From Phaseolus vulgaris (Eukaryota; Streptophyta; Magnoliopsida; Fabales; Fabaceae), in NCBI RefSeq assembly GCF_000499845.2, contig NC_023750.2:12775285-12839284 (forward strand): 64,000 nt of DNA, read 5' to 3'. Shown piece after piece: positions 1 through 10,711 of this stretch. The position numbers and the translations under genes were made by a program. The stretch's first letter is position 1, and each line of letters begins with the position of its first letter. A model generated the notes under the pieces. The model saw only the letters and a list, made by a program, of their open reading frames with translations, had not been told where the DNA came from and ran no database searches.

Positions 1-2410
1 ACACCACGTAAACATTTACTTGTAGAACGCCTGTGGTGCCATGAATTAGCTGGAACACCTATTGGATTTGCTTTTGTCATGTACTCTGAACAAAATTCAA
101 TACTTTCTTCAGCTATGTACCTTTCAATCATTGAAGCCTCTGGACGATAATGATTTTTCACATAACCTTTCAAAATTTTCATATACCGCTCAACAGGATA
201 CATCCATCTTAAGTACACTGGTCCACACAATCTAACCTCTCTTACCAGATGCACCACTAGATGAACCATGATGTCAAAAAAAGACGGAGGAAAAAACATT
301 TCCAATTCACACAAGATAACAACAATTTCATTTTGAAGTTCATCTAGTTTTGAGGGATCAATGACTTTACAACAGATGGAAGAGAAGAATGAGCACAAAC
401 GGGTTATGGTGTGTCTAACATTTTTTGGTAAGATCCCACGGATAGCTACCGGCAACAACTGTTGTATCAAGATGTGACAATCATGAGACTTCAACCCAAT
501 TAACTTCAAATCTTGCATTGACACTAGACTCTTCACATTTGAGGAATGTCCTTGTGGCACTTTCACACCCTTTAGACATTGACAAAAACTAATTTTTTCA
601 TCTTTTGACATTGTGTAACAGGCTGGGGGCAAATATGTACGCTTACCCATTTGTATGGGTGCCAACTCGCCGCGTATGTTCATCTCAATCAAATCTAAAC
701 GAGCATTTAGACCATCCTTCGTCTTCCCGTTAATGTTAAGAAGTGTACCAATTAAGCTATCACACACATTCTTCTCAACATGAATTACATCTATACAATG
801 TCTGACTTCTAACCTCGACCAGTACGGAAGATCAAAGAAGATTGATTTCTTCTTCCAAATATTTGTCACAAATGACTTTTTTTGGACTTGCCGAAGGTGT
901 GGTCTATGTTATTTACCTTTTCGTAAACCTCAACACCGGTTAATGGAGTTGGTGGACCACTACCCTCTTGGTGTCCATTAAAGGCTTTTTTCAACCTCCG
1001 GTAAGGATGATGACTTCTAAGAAACCTCCGATGCCGAAGATATACTGTTTTCCTTCCATGTTTCAATTGTTGAGAAGCAGTGTTTTCTTCGCATATTGGA
1101 CACGCTTTGTGACCCTTAACACTATAACCTGATAAGTTACCATATGCCGGAAAGTCATTGATGGTGCAAAATAACATGGCATGAAGCTTGAAAGTTTCAT
1201 TAGCAAATCCGTCAAATACTTCGACACCCTGGTCCCACATTAACTTCAAATCTTCAATTAGGGGACTTAGATAAACATCAATATCATTCCCTGGTTGTTT
1301 CGGACCGGATATCATCATAGACAACATCATGTATTTTCGCTTCATGCACAATCCAGGAGGTAAGTTGTAAATAACTAGTAATACAGGCCATGAACTGTGA
1401 TTTGTACTCATATTACCAAACGGATTCATTCCGTCTGTAGCTAAACCAAGTCGGATATTTCTTGATTCTTTACCAAATTCTGGAAAGTCATCATCAAATT
1501 TCTTCCATTGAATAGAATCAGCTGGATGTCGGTACATGCCATCGCATTTCCTCTCATCTGCATGCCATCTAATATTCTTAGCATCGTCTGGGTTTGCAAA
1601 CAAACGCTTCATCCTTGGAATGATGGGAAGATACCACATAACCTTCATTGGGGGTCCATGCTTTTCCATGTCATCAATAGAATCATCATCTTTTTGTTTC
1701 AACTTATAACGTGATAACCCACACCTCGGAAAACTTTTCAACAATTCAAAATCTTTCCGGTATAATATACAATCATTAGGACATGCATGTATCTTTTTGT
1801 ACTCCATACCCATTGGACAAAGAATCTTTTTGGCCTCGTAATTACGATTAGGTAGACTATTTCCCTCTGGAAGCATATCCTTCAACAGCTGGAGCAATTC
1901 CGTGAAGCTTTTATCAGTCCATCCGTTTATTGCCTTCAAATTCATCAATCTTAACACCGCCGACAACCGTGTGAAGTTAGTTGATCCAGGATACAAAGGA
2001 GTCTCTGCATCTTTTGACATACTTTCATATCCATGCGCTTTTGCAAAACACTCAGCTCCCACATCACGAATCATGTCCTCCAATCGATCATCATCTCCAT
2101 CATCGTGTACTGCTTCATCCATGGTAGAACCCACATATTCTTCAGTTACGGAAACACGTGGTAAATTTAATAATTCACCATGCCATGTCCAAGTTGTATA
2201 AGATCGAAGAAACCCATCACATAGCAGGTGTTCCCTCATGATATTCACATCCAGTATCCTTCCATTCAAACAGTTAACGCACGGACACCTGATCTTTGCT
2301 CCATCATGACCACTAATAATCGCGTTACGCTGTGCAAATTGTATAAATTCCTCTACTCCCCTTTCGTACTCATCACTTATACGAACAGCATTAATCCAAC
2401 TTCGATCCAT
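1..2410 (-). pseudogene. TNP2-family CACTA transposase (partial, one frameshift)
   Basis: Transposase of the CACTA superfamily, expected to bind the element ends and cut and rejoin them in the nucleus. The start is the ATG at 2410 (MDRSWINAVR). The first 80 residues resemble the transposase-associated domain (EEFIQFAQRNAI, then a CPCVNC cysteine cluster). The TNP2 core follows, with KILCPMGMEYKKIHACPNDC and FKLHAMLFCTINDFPAYGNL. The frame stops at 866, but 865 to 1 in the next frame continues the family pattern (FFDLPYWSRLEVRHCIDVMH, VEKNVCDSLIGTLLNI, then a DUF4218-like block LSKLDELQNEI-type and VYLRWMYPVERYMKILKGYV). The break is in a run of seven T at 877-883; one added base restores the frame. 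Either a young pseudogene or a sequencing error. The 3' end is outside the window. Confidence 0.88.
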
Positions 2411-3349
2411 TATATATTCTGGAATATAGTTAGGATTTTCTAATAATTAGTATTCTCTTCAATCTCACACATTTGCCGAGGGTCGAACACCCCCGGACTC
2501 AATCCAAACACGATATTTCTATTCTAAAAGTAACAATAACTAACATAACATAAAACTCTTATTAAAATGTAATTAACAACTAACTAAATATTTCACTTCT
2601 AAAATTAAAATTCTAGAACAAAGTTTAATACACTATAGAATTATACTTCCATAAAGATTAATATCATATTCATTTTTATTTAAGTAAAAGTAGTTTAAAG
2701 TGACAATTATAAAAAATAAATGATGCCAGGGAAAAAAAGAAAGATATGCAAAGAGAAAGTGCAAAAAATAAAAATAATTACAAAAATAGAATTTATATAT
2801 AATATAAATTTAAAAAAATAGAAATTATATAATACAAAAATTCAAAATACACACAAATATATAAATTATTAGTTATTAGTTATATACATTCCAAGTTATA
2901 TTAGTTATTAATTAAATATATATTATAATACAGAAAAATAAAAATTCAAAATATTAAATATGAATTCAAAATTTTAAATATAAATTCAAAATATTAAATA
3001 AATACAACACCAACCTTTAGGTTGATGGTGATCGGAGACGTAGGCGAAGGCGGTGGCGGAAGCAGTGGCGGTGACGGAAGCAGTGGCGGTGGCGGAGCAG
3101 AAAAAACCAGAGAACCAATAGAACAGTAACCACCTATATGCAGAAAACGAGTAAGGAAACGAAATGACAATGCCAAGGAAGTGAATAATGACAATGACAA
3201 AAACGAAAAACGAAAACAAACGTTGAAGCAGAGAGAGCTGAAACTTACAATGCAAAGCGGAGACAGCTGAGAACCAGTGAAAGTGAAACGAAGAGCGGAG
3301 AAGACGAAAGTGAAAGTGAAAACCAGTGGCGCGCTTCTATTTTTAGGGT
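2411..3349 (-). promoter_or_regulatory. CACTA 5' non-coding region with GC-rich microsatellite
   Basis: No supportable gene. It is strongly AT-rich from about 2520 to 3000, then has a GC-rich stretch at 3027-3100 made of variants of GGCGGAAGCAGTGGCGGTGA. It lies between the element terminus and the transposase start, so it should hold the promoter and 5' UTR. Reading frames on the minus strand here are repeat-derived. Confidence 0.5.
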
Positions 3350-3496
3350 AAAATTGATTTACAAATGCGGTTCTAGGGTAAGACCGCATTTGTAAATCAA
3401 TTTAATTACAAAAATGCCACCGCGTTTTTTACAAATGCGTTTAAACGCAAAGCCGCACTAAATAAATAGTCGTTGTTTTCAAATTTTGTACTAGTG
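3350..3496 (-). repeat. CACTA terminal and subterminal repeats
   Basis: The outermost bases read CACTAGTACAAAATTTG on the minus strand. Inside lie several copies of ACAAATGCG in both orientations, including an inverted pair at 3358-3400 (ATTTACAAATGCGG and its complement around TCTAGGGTAAGA) and a palindromic ACAAATGCGTTTAAACGC near 3432. Dense subterminal repeats in both orientations are what CACTA transposases bind. Confidence 0.8.
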
Positions 3497-3503
3497 TACC
3501 TTT

Positions 3504-3921
3504 GATTATAAGTCTCTGTATCGTTGGGCACCTGACGCCCTTTTAAAGGAAACCTCTAGTTTTACTTCCCTCGCGAGCATAGCTGCTTATAGGAAGAAGC
3601 AGACCTGTCATAAGTCTCGTGTCTTTGGCAAAGACCACGAAAAATACGTGAGGATGGTGCCCTGTAGGGTAAGTGAGCCTGTGTGTTCTGACAAGTCTTC
3701 GCACCCTGAGAGACCTTTCTGCTTCATCTACTCCACGATCTTTCGAAGACTTGGCCAGCGCCTCCCCTTCACCCCATAAGAGCGAGCCCTTCTTATTGAG
3801 GTGAACGTTTCCCCTGCCCAACTGCACCCTAACAGCTGAGCGTTCGCGAGGGCCTTTGCTATCCTGTGCCACTGCCTTGGCCATATGCCATCAGTGGACA
3901 TGTTCCTGTATTTCTTCGAAC
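3504..3921 (+). pseudogene. Remnant of Tat antisense ORF (Transposase_28-like)
   Basis: Read in one frame, the plus strand matches the antisense gene of E10: YKSLYRWAPDALLKETSSF, RKKQTCHKSRVFGKDHEKYV, then VSPAQLHPNS and AFARAFAILCHCLGHMPSVD. Two in-frame stops (TAA at about 3778, TGA at about 3838) kill it. The 5' side is cut by E1. The 3' side ends abruptly at FLYFFE (about 3917), where sequence switches to the complement of pol. Family members continue with EAK and a conserved LWVSFN block that is absent here. Confidence 0.8.
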
Positions 3922-6900
3922 TCCGACAGCTCCACTGCCCACTTTACCATTCTCCTAGCCACATCAGGCTTCTTCAAGACTTTCTGGATGGGCAAGTCGG
4001 TCATCACCAGCACTGTGAAGCTGTGAAAATAGTGGCGCAACCTCCTCGCCGAAAATACTACAGCCAATGCAGCTTTCTCCAAGGCCTGATACCTCACCTC
4101 TGGGCCTTGCAATACTTTGCTGACAAAATAGATAGGCTTCTGAGACTGGTCTTGATCTTGGGCGAGCACCGCACTCACCGCCCTCTCAGTTACAACAAAA
4201 TACAACCTGAGAGGGGTTCCCACCAAAGGTTTGCACAAAACCGGCGGGCTTGCCAGGTACTCTTTAAGCTTCACGAAAGCTTTTTCGCACTCCTTCGACC
4301 AGACAAACTTGTTGTTTCGTCTTAAACATTGGAAGTACGGATGGCCCTTCTCTCCACTGGCTGATACAAAACGAGACAGGGCGGTCATCCGACCTGTAAG
4401 CTGCTGCACTTCCTTCACGGTAGCCGGGCTCCTCATTGCCAAGATGGCAGCACACTTATCAGGATTTGCCTCTATTCCTCTTTCAGTTAAGAGGAAACCC
4501 AAGAATTTCCCTGCCTCCACACCAAAAATGCACTTCTCGGGGTTTAGATTTAATCTGAACTTGGCAATCGTGGTGAACAACTCCTCCAGATCCGAGACGT
4601 GCTTGCTATTCTCTAACGAGGTCATGACCATATCATCTACGTATGCTTGCACATTCCTTCCCAGCATTGGTGCAAGTACCTTATCCATCAATCTTTGGTA
4701 CGTGGCCCCCACATTCTTCAGCCCAAAAGGCATCACCTTGTAACAGTAGCACGACCTCTCAGTCATGAAGGCAGTTTTCTCTTCATCCATAGGATGCATC
4801 TTTATCTGGTTATACCCCGAGAAGGCGTCCAGAAAACTCAGCAACTTGCACCCTGCTGCACTGTCGACCAGGGCATCTATGCTTGGCAAAGGATACGAAT
4901 CCTTTGGACAAGCCTTGTTCAGGTCAGTGAAGTCGACGCACATGCGCCACTTCCCGTTGCTCTTCTTCACTAGTACGACATTAGCCAACCACTCAGGGTA
5001 CTGGACCTCCCTGATATGGCCTGCGGCGAGGAGCTTCTGCGTTTCATCCCTAATCTCCTGTCTCCTCTCCTCATTAAACTTCCTTCTTCTCTGCCGCACT
5101 CGTATGACTTGTGTGTCCATTGCCAAATGGTGACACAAGAAGTCGGGGTCAATTCCCGGCATGTCTGAAGCAGACCATGCGAAAGCATCCAGATGCCGTT
5201 CTATCACCTTGGCGATCTGGTCTTGGAGCTCAACCTCCAAAGATCTTCCCAGCTTGAAGACATTTCCCCCGATCTCCCTTTCGAGCCACTCCTCGACGGG
5301 TTTGGGTCTGGTTTCCCTGGCGATCACCGCCCTGGCGATTCCCGACTCCCTCGCTTCCTCTGGGCGGTTTCTCGCTTCTTCTTCCCATCTGGCGCTCTCT
5401 CCCTCAGCCTCAGCATCCATCATGGTGACATCGCCTCCGGCAGCCACTTCTATCGCTGCATCAACAACTCGCCATTCTGTTGGCCTGGGCTTCACACCGG
5501 GAGGCGGCGTCGTGGTGATGTAACTTACTGACCTTTTATTCTTGAGGCTATTTTCATAGCACTTATTCGCCTCCTTCTGGTCAGATCTGATGGTGATCAC
5601 CACTCCCTCCATTGATGGCAACTTAACCTTCATGTGCCTGGTTGAGGGCACAGCTCCTATTCTGTTGAGGGTTGGTCTTCCTAACAGAATGTTATAGGCT
5701 GAGGGGGCGTTCACAACGAGGTACTTAATCTTCTCCATCCTCGAGGCCACCTCATTCGTGAACGTTGTTCTCAGCTCGATGTACCCCCTGACCTCCACTT
5801 GGTCGCCAGCGAACCCATACAAGCACCCTCCATAGGGTCTTAGCTGGTCAAGGGGTAGTTGCAACTGCGTGAAAGTCGGCCAGAACATTACATCTGCCGA
5901 GCTTCCTTGGTCCACCAGTACTCGGTGGACTTTCCTTCCCGCCGTGACGAGCGAGATGACTATGGGATCGTTGTCGTGAGGCACAACGTCCCTAAGATCC
6001 TCCTTTGTGAACGTGATGTCCACATTCGGCGAGTGATCCTCGAACATATCCACCGTCATCATAGACCTCGCGTATTTCTTCCTCTGTGATGCAGTGCACC
6101 CACCACCCGAGAAACCTCCAGCAATGGTGTGGATCTCGCCATGAGTGGGCATCTCATGCTGCTGAGCCTCACCACTCGCCGGCTGGGAGCTCGACGCACC
6201 CCCCGTCCTCTTGTCCAGCAGGTAATCATTCAGGAAACCGCTCTTGACTAGGTCGTCGAGCTGGTATCCCAGTGCCAAACACGAATCAACGGTGTGACCA
6301 AAACTCTGGTGGAACTCACACCAGGCGTTTGGTTTTGGTCCTAACACCTTGTCGCCCACTTTCTCAGGCGCCTTAAGCCTGGCTGCTATGTTCGGAATGG
6401 CGATCAGATCCGCCAACCCCATGACAAACTTGTACTTTGGTGGGCGATTGTACTCCCTGGGGCGCCCTGGGCCCCTTCCCTTGTTCTTCCTTGGATCATA
6501 AGGATGGCGAGTCCTTTGATCCTTCTTGGCTTCCATCGTCTCCAGCACCCTCTGCGGCTGGATTCTAGTCTGGGCACGTGGCCTAGCAGGGGCCACGCTC
6601 CCTCTCTTCTCGGCGACCTCACTCTCGTCGACGATGTGGGCCACCGCAAGTCGCCTAACTTCAGCAAACGTGCCGGGGTGTGCCCTAATCAGCGGCTCAC
6701 AGAAAGGTCCCGGCCGCACGCCCTTTTTGAAGGCGTATACCAACATTTCCTTGTCTTTAGCAAGCGAGCGGACCATCTGTGCTCCAAAACGATTCAAATA
6801 GTCCCTGAGGGACTCTCCCTGATATTGCCTTACGTCGAACAAATCATAAGACACCATAGGGGGCGCCTTGTTCACAATGTACTGGTCGACGAAAAGCTTC

Positions 6901-7424
6901 GAAAACTGCTGGAAATTGGTTGTGTGACCCGTAGGCAGGCTAACAAACCATTCCAGCGCTGTTCCCTGGAGCGTGCTCACAAACATCTTGCAATATACGG
7001 CATCTGAGCCTCCTGACAGCATCATCTGCGTGTGGAACGTAGTGAGATGTGCCTCAGGGTCCTCCACGCCGGTGAAAGAAGCTTTCACAGGTACTACGCT
7101 CGCAGGGATAGGTGTGTTCGTGATCGCCTGAGCAAACGGCATAGGGAAAACGCGCGGTGGCGACGACGGCGCGACCTCTTCAACCACGGTGCGTCCTCTC
7201 TGCTCCTGAAGAGCTTGACGCAACTCCTCAGTTACTTTACTGAGCTCCTCATTTCTGGCTTGAGAGGCGACCAGGTTTTCATGCATCTTTGCTTGCTCTA
7301 TGCACGATGCCTCCAGATTTGCCTGCAACGCACGCATGATCTCCATCATCTGCGCCATGGTCATGGCGCCTTCTGCAGCAGCTGGCACAACGGGACTTGC
7401 ACGGTTGCTTCTCATCTTTCTCAT
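3916..7424 (-). pseudogene. E2 gag-pol polyprotein (gag, protease, RT, start of RNase H; truncated)
   Basis: One uninterrupted frame of about 1,170 codons. I place the start at the ATG at 7424 (MRKMRSNRAS), matching E9, not the upstream TTG. Order: coiled N-terminus; gag domain (FHTQMMLSGGSDAVYCKMF, about residue 140); unusual CX2HX4HX4C knuckle (CEFHQSFGHTVDSC, about 368); protease with VLVDQGSSADV (about 498); RT with VDFTDLNKACPKDSYPLPS and catalytic YVDDM (about 929); start of RNase H (IYFVSKVLQG, RRLRHYFHSF). After AVELSEF the frame runs into the complement of the antisense ORF (EEIQEHVH), so the second RNase H and integrase are lost. It cannot integrate on its own. The Tat assignment rests on intact relatives in this window. 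Confidence 0.9.
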
Positions 7425-7997
7425 GAAAAACCAGCAAATCAAACTTCAGCGAACAAGACCTTCACCAGCAAATGATCGATCCAGCAATCAATCGGTCAAA
7501 AACTCTCAAACTCCCAAGAACTTCCAAGAACGCAACCACAACAGCAAGCCGATCGATTCGGACGCAAAACCTTCACAGAAACTTTCGATCTCAGCACAAA
7601 CCTACTGCTCCTTCGCCAAAACTCCTGACTTACCCGTCAGAAACACGAACGAACGGTAAAGTCTTCGATTTACCGATTAAAACTCGTGCTAACAGCGAAA
7701 AACTTCAATTCTCTGAACAAACTCTCGAACGAACGGGGAAAAACTCCAATTTACCGAACAAAACGCAAGCAAACAGTGAAAAACCTCAATCCACCGAACA
7801 AAAGCTCAAACGAACGGTGAAGAACGTCAAATTACCGATCAAAACTTCGAACGAACGGTGAAAAACGCTGATACACCGAATGGAAACTCGAATGATCGGT
7901 GGAACACGCCGAAAATGGTTGCACCAGCACACAACCACAAAAAAATCTCAGAAACTCCAAAAACTCACGCTGTGGATGGGAAACAAGTTTTACACGG
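7425..7997 (-). repeat. E2 leader with ~40-bp minisatellite (7644-7905)
   Basis: Untranslated leader between the primer-binding site and gag. About six degenerate copies of a 40-41 bp unit start near 7645, 7685, 7726, 7767, 7807 and 7848. The core is CGAACGAACGGTGAAAAAC followed by TTTACCGAACAAAAC. The E9 leader (54921-55296) has two or three weaker copies. No real gene in this stretch; plus-strand frames are repeat products. Confidence 0.6.
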
Positions 7998-8012
7998 CCC
8001 CACGGTGGGCGC
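7998..8012 (-). other. E2 primer-binding site (tRNA-Lys type)
   Basis: CCCCACGGTGGGCGC on the plus strand, i.e. GCGCCCACCGTGGGG in element sense, complementary to the 3' end of plant tRNA-Lys(CTT). It lies a few bases from the inner end of the 5' LTR. Confidence 0.8.
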
Positions 8013-8016
8013 TTGA

Positions 8017-8959
8017 TGATCCTGCCGGTTGACCAGAGCGCAAGAGTCTTGCCACGTCGAAGGTATCTCCCTCTGGATCGGCTTTGCACCACGTTAGCTT
8101 CCGTCCTTCACACCTCGATTCTCCTCAAGAACCTGAAAAAGACAGAGTGGCGCCGCTGCGGCCGATCGCGCTCCGACGCTCAAGTCAGCGACGAAATCAC
8201 CAAAACTCTAAGAGAGAAAAGCTAAAAACTCAAGGAACCGTGCAATATTCTCTCAGCGTACTCAAGTGTTCTCACAAGCGTAATGAAGTGTTCTAAACGC
8301 GCGTACCTCAGAATCTGTTAAGAATCCCTTATATACCTGTGCATTTTCTCTGACGGTTACACCTCCGGACATGTGGCTCGCGTCCAGCTGTACACGTGTC
8401 ACCATCTAGAGCGTCCTCTACTTGAGCGTCACTTCTACTCTACAGGCTGTTCGACTAAGTTACTCATGCGAGGAGTAACTCGGTGCATAGCTGCCTTGGA
8501 GCGCGATCTCTTCTAGTGGCGAGCACGGGGTGTCACCATGCACACCTTCTCTGTGGTCTCGCCTGCCGCTTATCACGATCTGCTTTACTTGCTCATCGTG
8601 CATGTTCTGGTAAATTGTTCCCTTGCCTCGACCTCTGGCTAGGGAATGATTATCTGATAACTTCGTCCTTCGTACTCGTGCCCTCTGAAGGCCTTAAGCA
8701 AGCCTTCCTAATCCTTCGGCGATGTCCCCCCTTCGGCGGTCTTTGATCACTTGGTCGCCTAAACTCACATACGGCGACTATGACACAAGCCTGGTGACCG
8801 CCGGTTGGATATGCTAGAGACCGGAGAACGCCAACTTAACCATTGGCGACTACACAAACTTCCCGATGTACTTCCCTTCTGTCAGCCAGGTGTTCCGCTC
8901 AACACGCCTATATTATCGCTCGCTGCCACGTCATCACTCCCGACTACCTGGTCGGTACA
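8017..8959 (-). repeat. E2 5' LTR
   Basis: About 943 bp, plus-strand ends TGATCCTGCC and GGTCGGTACA. It is homologous to the E9 LTRs at both ends and in the GCCGATCGC and CTCAAGTCAG blocks. A TATA-like CTTATATACC (8328-8337) reads GGTATATAAG in element sense. The inner boundary could differ by a few bases. The target duplication partner is outside the window. Confidence 0.8.
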
Positions 8960-9277
8960 TTTGTCATGGTGCAAATGTCTGTTGCACAGTGTTATGCACA
9001 AGAATCTTAACTATTATGGCATGTGAATTATCATAGCTTGTAAAGGGGTAACTGATACAAACCAACTCAACAAACAGATGATTAAGGACACCTCTCAACT
9101 AGGTCAATCTTCTCAGTATACAACACAAGGCCCCACCAAATCTTAGAAGAGCCTCAGCAGAGGGAGAACCATAATATCAATTGTTCTTCCTTCTAGTCTT
9201 CTTACAAGACAACTTAAGTAAATAAATTGGGCTCACTTTGAGCTTTAATTAGACAAATAAAATAGAATAGGGTATAC
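8960..9277. other. Unassigned stretch between E2 and the E3 antisense ORF
   Basis: AT-rich, no credible reading frame and no terminal signatures. It lies on the 3' side of the truncated antisense ORF of E3, so it is either E3 sequence or another small insertion. A 20-bp stretch near 9194-9225 resembles part of the solo LTR E7 (TTCTTCCTCCTAGTCTTCT), too little to classify. Confidence 0.3.
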
Positions 9278-10465
9278 TTAGTAAATTGGGTTTGTGACAA
9301 AGCCCACCTTCTCGAGGAAGGAAGGGGCATCCCAGTTAGGATCCCATAGTCCTTCCTTCGAAGCACTTGTGCCCTCACCTTCCTGCACTACTACCATGTC
9401 GCGAGGAGGAGGTAGACTTGGCGGAAGAGCCTGTTGTGAAGGAGCACGCCCATCTAAGACGGAGAGCTCAGAGGGTTTAGTGGCGGCCTTTTGTCTCTTT
9501 TTGAAGACCGGTCCAAAATAGGTCTCCTCATCGTCAGTAGGAGCAGGGGCGGCTTCAAGAACGGTTTTCAGCTTAAGGTCTTCGGTAGGGAGTGCTTGGG
9601 CAGCTGCCTTCATCTTCTTGGCTCTAGCTGCCAAGTCTTTCTTGTTGAGCTTACCCAACATACTGTCTGCAAGAAAAACAAAGGAAGTTTAGCAAACAAA
9701 TAAGCGAGTCAACATTAGTAAGAGTAAAGGAAGAAATAATACCAATGTAAGCTTTTAGTCCCCCTGGGAGAACTCTTGGCTTATGAGGGTGGTTGTATCA
9801 AAAACCACCTTCAAGCTGGACAAGAAGAGGCACACTTCCTGGTCCCGCTGTGGCATGCTCTCCAGGCTTCGAGCACACTAGAAGCTTGGTTTCTGGGTCG
9901 AGTAAAAGGGAACCCATCTAGAAGAGTTGGGTCCCTCTTGTTGCAGCACATCTTCAAAAACTTGCCCTTGAAGCCTATATACGACTGCTGGCAGAGCGAG
10001 AACAATGCTCTCCCAGCCACTCCGTTGAAGGAAACCCACAATTGGCGGCCTAAACGCTTGGCCTCAAAGAAATATAAGAAGACTTCCACAGATGGAAAAA
10101 GGCCAAAATATGTGCAAAGGATGGAAAAAACCAGAACAAATGCCCAGTTATTTGGATGTAGCTGGGCTGGGTAGACGCTGAACTCGGTAAGGAGTTCTTT
10201 TTCAAAGTTATACAAGGGTAAACGAATGAGAACTTTCTTAAAAACAGTGGTATAAAAATAGAAAAATGACCATCAGGGTCCGAGGACTCATCGCAACAGA
10301 CTGGCTCGTCCTCCCTACATGGCACTAACTTAAGGCCTCTATCGTTTTCCCTACCAAAGATACACTTTTTGGGGCGTTTGCTTTTCATGTAAATGGCTAT
10401 TTCCTCATGGTGTATATGGAGGTTTCATCTACAAGGTTCTTAAGAGCCTAGGGGTACATGGTTTG
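9278..10465 (-). pseudogene. E3 antisense ORF (Transposase_28-like), decayed
   Basis: Minus-strand gene of the plus-oriented element E3. Exon 1 (about 10465-9743) shows YMKSKRPKKCIFGREND, KLVPCREDEPVC, FEKELLTEF, PAQLHPNNWAFV, PSVEVFLYFFEAKRLG and KRDPTLLDGFPF, with at least two frame breaks (near 10205 and upstream of 10420). A GT-AG intron (9742-9667, 76 bp, phase 1) precedes exon 2: DSMLGKLNKKDLAARAKKMK, an acidic-basic motif (TDDEETYFGPVFKKRQK) and PPRDMVVVQEGEG. The frame ends at 9278 without the coiled coil seen in relatives. The intron has the same phase and place as in E5, E6, E9 and E10. Its promoter and 5' UTR lie beyond E4, at 42142-42481. Confidence 0.78.
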
Positions 10466-10711
10466 GTAATCGATCATACAAAGTACCTAGAACATAAAAC
10501 AACAAGCAAATACAAATACACATTCAGGAAATGAAACAACACACATTCCAGATTCAAGAAAAATGATGAAACTAGTAGGAATAACAATCAAAATAATCAG
10601 AAAAAAATGAATACAGAACAGTCTCAGCACATGCAATATGATCATGATGAAAACGTCAATAGACAATGATGCCAATACATAGTCATGGGTTGAGTATGAG
10701 AAGGTACCTTG
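10466..10711 (-). other. E3 5' UTR intron remnant beside the E4 insertion
   Basis: No gene. In minus sense it begins at the E4 insertion with AAG|GTACCTTC, which fits the 5' UTR intron donor present at the same place in the antisense genes of E9 (AAG|GTAACT) and E10 (AAG|GTATGA). The last five bases CCTTG (10707-10711) are the E4 target duplication. Confidence 0.5.

Larger units (their letters stand above)
1..3496 (-). mobile_element. E1: CACTA (En/Spm-like) DNA transposon, 5' part
   Basis: On the minus strand the element begins at 3496 with CACTAGTACAAAATTTG, the CACTA terminal signature, and runs left out of the window. It encodes a TNP2-type transposase reading away from this terminus. 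The three bases outside the terminus are TAC (3497-3499), the expected 3-bp target duplication, but the partner copy lies outside. The insertion is inside the antisense ORF of the E2 Tat element: coding similarity of that ORF resumes right after the TAC. Only one end is seen, so total length is unknown. Confidence 0.9.
3497..8959 (-). mobile_element. E2: Ty3/gypsy Tat-clade retrotransposon, internally deleted
   Basis: Minus-oriented element: 5' LTR 8017-8959, primer-binding site next to it, leader, gag-pol from 7424 down to about 3920, then a remnant of the antisense ORF on the plus strand. Compared with the complete sister element E9, about 5.6 kb is missing between RNase H and the middle of the antisense ORF. 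The 3' LTR lies beyond E1, outside the window. LTR and gag are closest to those of E9 (same MRKMRSNR start). Confidence 0.88.

Noticed and set aside
7996..8012. A tRNA gene suggested by the tRNA-Lys-like match
   Set aside because: Only the 3' acceptor/T-arm complement is present, next to an LTR; it is a primer-binding site and there are no anticodon or D-arm sequences.
8960..9277. A second copy of the solo LTR E7
   Set aside because: Only about 20 bp near 9200 resembles E7 and no TG...CA ends or duplication were found.
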